This document shows, one piece after another, positions 59,638 to 64,000 of a stretch of 64,000 nt of DNA. A program made the position numbers and the translations under genes. Origin of the DNA: Alphaproteobacteria bacterium (lineage in GTDB: Bacteria; Pseudomonadota; Alphaproteobacteria; Ferrovibrionales; Ferrovibrionaceae); NCBI GenBank assembly GCA_017307375.1, contig JAFKFH010000025.1, positions 34,197 through 98,196 of the forward strand, written 5' to 3'. The notes beneath the pieces are model-generated. The model saw only the letters and a program-made list of their open reading frames with translations, was not told the DNA's origin and made no database searches. The stretch's first letter is position 1, and every line of letters begins with the position of its first letter.

Positions 59638-60783
59638 ATGACCGATCCAGCCGACCGTGCCGGCGCCGTGCTGACCATCGACCTCGACGCCATCGTCGCG
59701 AACTACCGCCTGCTGCAGGCCAGGCTCAAGCCCGGCGCGCGGGCCGGCGCGGTGGTCAAGGCCGATGCCTACGGCCTCGGTGCGGCGACCGTCGCCCCCG
59801 TCCTGGCCGACGCCGGCTGCACCACCTTTTTCGTCGCCCTGCTCGACGAGGGGATCGCGCTGCGCCCGCATCTGCCGGCCGGCTGCGACATCGTCGTGCT
59901 GAACGGGCTGATGCCGAAGGCCGAGCGCGCGGCGCTGGCCCACGGCCTGATCCCAGTCCTGAACAGCCTCGAACAGGTCGACGGCTGGACCGCGCTGGCC
60001 CGGCGCGAACAGCGCGCCCTGCCCGCCTTCATCCAGCTCGACAGCGGCATGTCGCGCCTGGGCCTGCAGCCGCGCGACCTCGACCGGCTGGTCGCCGATC
60101 CGGCGCGGCTGGGGGGCATCGAGCTGCGCGCGGTGATGAGCCATCTGGCGGTGGCCGAACGCCAGGACCACCCGGCCAACGAACGCCAGCTGGCCGCGTT
60201 CGAAGCCGGCCGCGCCCGCCTGCCCGCAGCTCCCGCCTCGTTTGCCAATTCGTCCGGCATCTTCCTCGGCCCGCGCTATCACTTCGATCTCGTGCGGCCC
60301 GGCGCGGCCCTCTACGGCATCGCCCCGGTCGTCGGCGCCGCCAACCCGATGCGTCCCGTGATCCGGCTGCAGGGCAAGGTCGTGCAGCTGCGCGAGATCG
60401 GCGCGGGCGACGCGGTCGGCTATGGCCTCACCTTCGAGGCCAAGGGCCCGACGCACATCGCCACCCTGGGCGTCGGCTATGCCGACGGGTATCTCCGCGC
60501 CTTCTCCAACCGGGCCGTCGGCCATCTCGACGGCATCGTCCTGCCGCAGGTCGGCATCGTGTCGATGGACAGCCTCACCCTCGATGTCTCGGCACTGCCG
60601 GAGGGCCGGGTCCAGCCGGGCATGCTGATCGATCTGATCGGCCCGGACCAGACCGTCGACGAGGCTGCGGGGCGCGCCGGCACCATCGCCTACGAAATCC
60701 TCACCGGCCTCGGCCGGCGCTACCACCGCCACTACACCGGCGGCATCGCAACGTCCAAGAAGGTCGCAGGAGCGGCATCATGA
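59638..60783 (+). CDS. alr: Alanine racemase (catabolic DadX-type context)
   Basis: A 381-residue fold-type III PLP racemase. The PLP lysine is K41 in [11 protein letters not shown], and the second catalytic base Y262 is in [13 protein letters not shown]. It interconverts L- and D-alanine. Position before dadA and beside an Lrp regulator points to the catabolic role (DadX), though the same enzyme could supply cell-wall D-Ala. The stop overlaps the dadA start by 4 nt. Confidence 0.93.
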   Translation: MTDPADRAGAVLTIDLDAIVANYRLLQARLKPGARAGAVVKADAYGLGAATVAPVLADAGCTTFFVALLDEGIALRPHLPAGCDIVVLNGLMPKAERAALAHGLIPVLNSLEQVDGWTALARREQRALPAFIQLDSGMSRLGLQPRDLDRLVADPARLGGIELRAVMSHLAVAERQDHPANERQLAAFEAGRARLPAAPASFANSSGIFLGPRYHFDLVRPGAALYGIAPVVGAANPMRPVIRLQGKVVQLREIGAGDAVGYGLTFEAKGPTHIATLGVGYADGYLRAFSNRAVGHLDGIVLPQVGIVSMDSLTLDVSALPEGRVQPGMLIDLIGPDQTVDEAAGRAGTIAYEILTGLGRRYHRHYTGGIATSKKVAGAAS

Positions 60784-62045
60784 AGGTCCTGGTTCTCGGT
60801 TCCGGCGTCATCGGCGTCGCCACGGCGTATTACCTCGCCCGTGCCGGCCATCAGGTCACCGTCGTCGACCGCCAGTCCGGTCCGGCGCTGGAGACGTCGT
60901 TTGCCAATGCCGGCGAAGTCTCGCCCGGCTATTCGGCGCCCTGGGCCGCGCCCGGCGTGCCGCTGAAGGCGATCAAGTGGATGATGATGCAGCATTCGCC
61001 ATTCGTGCTGCGGCCCAGGCTCGATCCGCGCCAGTGGCTGTGGCTGGCCCAGATGCTGCGCAACTGCACCGAGGCACGCTACGCGGTGAACAAGGAACGC
61101 ATGGTGCGCATCGCGGAATACAGCCGCGACGTGCTGCGCGACCTGCGCAGCCATACCGGCATCGCCTATGACGAACGCACGATGGGCACGCTGCAGCTGT
61201 TCCGCACGCAGAAGCAGGTCGACGGCGCCGCCAAGGACATCGCGGTGCTGGCCGAATCCGGCGTGCCCTACGAAGTGCTCGATGTCGCCGGCTGCGTCGC
61301 GGCCGAGCCGGGCCTGGCGCTGGTTACCGACAAGATCGCCGGCGGGCTGCGCCTGCCCGGCGACGAGACCGGCGACTGCTTCAAGTTCACCAATGCGCTG
61401 GCCAGGATCGCCGCCGGCATCGGTGTCGAGTTCAAATACGGCACCCGGATCGACCGGATCGAGACCGCCGGGGGCCAGGTCACCGGCGTCGCCACCGATC
61501 GCGGGCTGATGACGGCGGACCGCTATGTCCTGGCGCTGGGCAGCTATTCCCCGTTCCTGGCCCGGCCGCTCGGCCTCGATCTGCCGATCTATCCGGTCAA
61601 GGGCTATTCGATCACGGTGCCGATCACCAATCCCGACCTGGCCCCGGCCTCGACCGTGATGGACGAGACCTACAAGGTGGCCATCACCCGGCTGGGCGAC
61701 CGTATCCGCGTCGGCGGCACCGCCGAGTTGACCGGCTTCGACCTGCGCCTGCACGACGACCGTCGCGCCACGCTCGAACATTCGGTGACCGACCTGTTCC
61801 CGAAGGGCGGCGACGTCGGCCGCGCCGAGTTCTGGTCGGGCCTGCGCCCGATGACGCCGGACGGCACGCCGATCGTGGGCGGCACCCCCTATGGGAACCT
61901 GTTCCTCAATACCGGGCACGGCACGCTGGGCTGGACGATGGCCTGCGGCTCGGGCCGCGTGATCGCCGATCTGATCAGCGGGCAGAAGCCCGAGATCGAC
62001 ATGAGCGGCCTGGGCGTCGAGCGCTACGGGCGGCTGGCGGCCTAG
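60780..62045 (+). CDS. dadA: D-amino acid dehydrogenase small subunit
   Basis: A 421-residue FAD enzyme that oxidises D-alanine to pyruvate and ammonia and passes electrons to the respiratory chain. The FAD motif is [20 protein letters not shown], followed by [20 protein letters not shown], highly typical of DadA; the C-terminal [20 protein letters not shown] is intact. It is the second gene of alr-dadA. The stop overlaps the convergent hydrolase gene by 4 nt. Confidence 0.94.
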   Translation: MKVLVLGSGVIGVATAYYLARAGHQVTVVDRQSGPALETSFANAGEVSPGYSAPWAAPGVPLKAIKWMMMQHSPFVLRPRLDPRQWLWLAQMLRNCTEARYAVNKERMVRIAEYSRDVLRDLRSHTGIAYDERTMGTLQLFRTQKQVDGAAKDIAVLAESGVPYEVLDVAGCVAAEPGLALVTDKIAGGLRLPGDETGDCFKFTNALARIAAGIGVEFKYGTRIDRIETAGGQVTGVATDRGLMTADRYVLALGSYSPFLARPLGLDLPIYPVKGYSITVPITNPDLAPASTVMDETYKVAITRLGDRIRVGGTAELTGFDLRLHDDRRATLEHSVTDLFPKGGDVGRAEFWSGLRPMTPDGTPIVGGTPYGNLFLNTGHGTLGWTMACGSGRVIADLISGQKPEIDMSGLGVERYGRLAA

Positions 62046-62911
62046 TCGCGCGGAAAGAAGTCGAGCAGCGCCGCCGCCAGATCCGTCGGCGCTTCCTCGG
62101 CCATGTGGTGGCCGCAGTCGATGGCGTGGCCCCGCAGATCGGTCGCCCAGCGGCGCCAGACCGCCAGGACATCGCCGTAGAGGAATTCGAGATCGTCGCG
62201 CGCCGACCACAGGCAGAGCAGCGGACAGGCGAGTTGCCGTCCCGCCGCGCGATCGGCGGCATCGTGCGCGCGATCGACACCCAGCCCGGCGCGATAGTCT
62301 TCAAGCATCCCGTGCACCACCGCCGGATCGTGAATCGCGGCCCGGAAATCGGCATGGTTCTCGAGCCCCATCGCCACGGGGTCACCGCCGTACCAGGCGT
62401 CGGGATCGGCGAGGATCGCACGTTCGGGCCGCACCGGCTGGGCGTAGAAGAACCAGTGCCACCAGGCCCGGGCGAAACGCTCGGTACAGCGTTCCAGCGC
62501 CTCGATGATCGGCACGCCGTCCAGCACGGCCAGATGCGTGACTGCGCCGGGATGATCCATCGCCAGGCGGAAGGCGGTATAGGAGCCGCGATCGTGCCCG
62601 GCCACCGCAAACCGGCGGTGGCCGAGCCGCGCCATCAGCGCAAGGCAGGCCGCAGCCTTGGCCCGCTTCGACGATCCGGCGTGATCGGGCCGGTCCGGCG
62701 GCTGGGACGAGCCGCCGAACCCCGGCAGGTCGGGACAGACGACGGTGTGCGACCGCGCCAGGATCGGCGCCACCCGATGCCAGGTCGTGTGCGTCCGGGG
62801 ATGGCCGTGCAGCAGCAGGACCGGCGGGCCGGCGCCGCCATGGCGCACCCGCAACCGTGCCCCGGGCACCTCGATCGTCTCCAGCGCGAACCCGGCGAAT
62901 ATCGGCGGCAT
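62042..62911 (-). CDS. Alpha/beta hydrolase (haloacetate dehalogenase-like)
   Basis: A 289-residue alpha/beta hydrolase. The nucleophile is D107 in [14 protein letters not shown], not Ser, and the oxyanion motif is [14 protein letters not shown]. The cap sequence [18 protein letters not shown] and [11 protein letters not shown] (catalytic His) resemble fluoroacetate/haloacetate dehalogenase. Homologues also include epoxide hydrolases, so the substrate is uncertain. ATG 62911 is chosen from the family N-terminus. It lies 35 bp downstream of mmsB on the same strand. Confidence 0.85.
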   Translation of the reverse strand: MPPIFAGFALETIEVPGARLRVRHGGAGPPVLLLHGHPRTHTTWHRVAPILARSHTVVCPDLPGFGGSSQPPDRPDHAGSSKRAKAAACLALMARLGHRRFAVAGHDRGSYTAFRLAMDHPGAVTHLAVLDGVPIIEALERCTERFARAWWHWFFYAQPVRPERAILADPDAWYGGDPVAMGLENHADFRAAIHDPAVVHGMLEDYRAGLGVDRAHDAADRAAGRQLACPLLCLWSARDDLEFLYGDVLAVWRRWATDLRGHAIDCGHHMAEEAPTDLAAALLDFFPRD

Positions 62912-62946
62912 GCCGGATGGACGCCGCCGATGCCCGATTGGTTCCG

Positions 62947-63837
62947 TCAGCGCTGCCAGCCGATGCTGCGCAAGAGGTCGATGATGCCGGAGAAGTCCGC
63001 CCCGCCCTTGCCGGCGCCGATGAATTCGCCGTAGAGCGCCGCCGCCTCGGCCCCGAGCGGCGTGGTCGTGCCGGTGGCGGCCGCGGCCTCCTGGGCCAGC
63101 CGCAGGTCCTTCAGCATCATCGCCGCGGCAAAGCCCGGCCGATAGTCGCGGTTGGCGGGCGAGGCCGGGACCGGCCCGGGAACCGGGCAATAGGTCGTCA
63201 GCGACCAGTTCTGCCCCGACGAGGTCGAGGAAATGTCGAACAGCTTCTGCGGGTCGAGGCCGAGCTTCTCGGCCAGGACGAAGGCCTCGCAAGTGCCGAT
63301 CATCGAGATGCCGAGCAGCATGTTGTTGCAGATCTTGGCCGCCTGCCCGGTTCCGGCCGGGCCGGCGTGGACGATGGTGCGCCCCATCCGCTCCAGGATC
63401 GGCCGGGCGGCGGTGAAGGCCGCCTCGGGACCGCCGACCATGAAGGTCAGGGTTCCCGCTTCGGCCCCGCCGGTCCCGCCCGAGACCGGCGCGTCGACCA
63501 TCAGCCGGCCGGCGGATGCGGCGGCCTCGGCCACTACCCGGGCGGTGGCGACATCGATCGTCGAGCAGTCGATCAGCACGGCGTTGTCGGCCGATGCCGC
63601 GATCACGCCCTGGCCGACATAGACGTCGCGCACCGGTTCGCCCGACGGCAGCATGGTCAGCACGACCTCGGCCCCGGCAGCGGCGGCAGCCGGCGACGTC
63701 GCGGGCGCCGCCCCCGGCACCGCCGCCATGTTGCCGGGCGCCAGGTCGAAGACGGTGACCCGATGACCGGCGGCGACGAGGTTGCGGGCCATCGGCCCGC
63801 CCATGTTGCCGACGCCGATGAAGGCGATGGCCGCCAT
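62947..63837 (-). CDS. mmsB: 3-hydroxyisobutyrate dehydrogenase
   Basis: A 296-residue beta-hydroxyacid dehydrogenase that oxidises 3-hydroxyisobutyrate in valine breakdown. The NAD motif is FIGVGNMGGPMARNLVAAGH, the substrate motif is DAPVSGGTGGAEAGTL, and the catalytic Lys is in GQAAKICNNMLLG. GKGGADFSGIIDLL closes the protein. It lies 16 bp downstream of mmsA, the next step in the pathway. Confidence 0.94.
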   Translation of the reverse strand: MAAIAFIGVGNMGGPMARNLVAAGHRVTVFDLAPGNMAAVPGAAPATSPAAAAAGAEVVLTMLPSGEPVRDVYVGQGVIAASADNAVLIDCSTIDVATARVVAEAAASAGRLMVDAPVSGGTGGAEAGTLTFMVGGPEAAFTAARPILERMGRTIVHAGPAGTGQAAKICNNMLLGISMIGTCEAFVLAEKLGLDPQKLFDISSTSSGQNWSLTTYCPVPGPVPASPANRDYRPGFAAAMMLKDLRLAQEAAAATGTTTPLGAEAAALYGEFIGAGKGGADFSGIIDLLRSIGWQR

Positions 63838-63853
63838 GACCTCCCGCCCCCGC

Positions 63854-64000
63854 CTACTTCAGCGTCGGGATGTTGAACTCGGCGCCGGCGCGGATGCCGG
63901 TTGGCCAGCGCGATGTGACGGTCTTGATCTTGGTGAAGAAGCGGATGCCTTCCGGGCCGTGCTGGTTGGTGTCGCCGAAGGCGGAATTCTTCCAGCCGCC
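63854..64000 (-). CDS. mmsA: Methylmalonate-semialdehyde dehydrogenase, 3' end only
   Basis: Only the last 48 codons and the stop are in the window; the gene continues beyond the right edge. The residues GGWKNSAFGDTNQHGPEGIR and FFTKIKTVTSRWP are the signature C-terminus of the CoA-acylating methylmalonate-semialdehyde dehydrogenase. It converts (methyl)malonate semialdehyde to propionyl- or acetyl-CoA in valine and inositol catabolism. Proximity to mmsB supports the assignment. Confidence 0.93.
   Translation of the reverse strand, partial: GGWKNSAFGDTNQHGPEGIRFFTKIKTVTSRWPTGIRAGAEFNIPTLK

Overview
The window is GC-rich, densely packed chromosomal DNA from what looks like a free-living alphaproteobacterium, probably of the Rhodospirillales/Azospirillum-like kind. 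This is inferred from gene content and codon bias (zapA-6S RNA-5-FCL order, DUF1127 mini-proteins, many GcvA-like LysR regulators, choline-sulfatase locus, peptide ABC transporters with M20 peptidases); I could not place it to genus. No phage, transposase, CRISPR array or tRNA was seen. Most operons are tight, with 1-4 nt stop/start overlaps, and many convergent neighbours overlap at their 3' ends.

Layout. 1-1.8 kb: start of yebC, a Nudix hydrolase, and a LysR gene divergent from a DUF1127 mini-protein. 2-6.6 kb: a large MscS channel, a branched-chain aminotransferase and a DoeB-like deacylase. 6.5-9.3 kb (minus): coiled-coil protein, zapA, 6S RNA, 5-formyl-THF cyclo-ligase, YmdB-like phosphodiesterase. 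9.3-14.3 kb: DUF3574 lipoprotein, unknown helical protein, carbon-nitrogen hydrolase with a SnoaL-like protein, second large MscS channel. 14.3-23.2 kb: a peptide-import operon (binding protein, two permeases, two ATPases) ending in two M20 peptidases, the first broken by a frameshift in a G run, with a divergent LysR gene. 23.3-28.5 kb: GST and a divergent signalling pair (multi-PAS histidine kinase; REC-DUF3369-degenerate GGDEF-EAL protein).

28.5-35 kb: the lower homoprotocatechuate (4-hydroxyphenylacetate) meta-cleavage pathway hpaG1-G2-E-D-F-H-I, plus a class II aldolase-like gene, without the upper-pathway monooxygenase. 35-38 kb: a dihaem peroxidase/cupredoxin fusion with a secreted His/Glu-containing protein, divergent from an Fe(II)/2-oxoglutarate hydroxylase (PiuC/YbiX family) across a perfect inverted repeat; this is the most likely place for a less-described system (metal or peroxide handling). 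38-49.9 kb: LysR, acetyltransferase, transporters, GST, a Pro-rich repeat lipoprotein, a MetE-like protein, an Lrp regulator, a MOSC-reductase-ferredoxin fusion, and an RhlE helicase.

50-54.4 kb: a choline-sulfate locus (LysR, choline sulfatase, choline-binding protein, EamA permease) without adjacent choline ABC membrane or ATPase genes. 54.3-59 kb: a second LysR/DUF1127 module, VOC protein, TetR regulator, SDR and a large FAD protein. 59-62 kb: D-alanine/L-alanine catabolism (Lrp regulator divergent from alr and dadA). 62-64 kb: haloacetate-dehalogenase-like hydrolase and valine catabolism (mmsB and the 3' end of mmsA). No gene-free stretch exceeds 300 bases.
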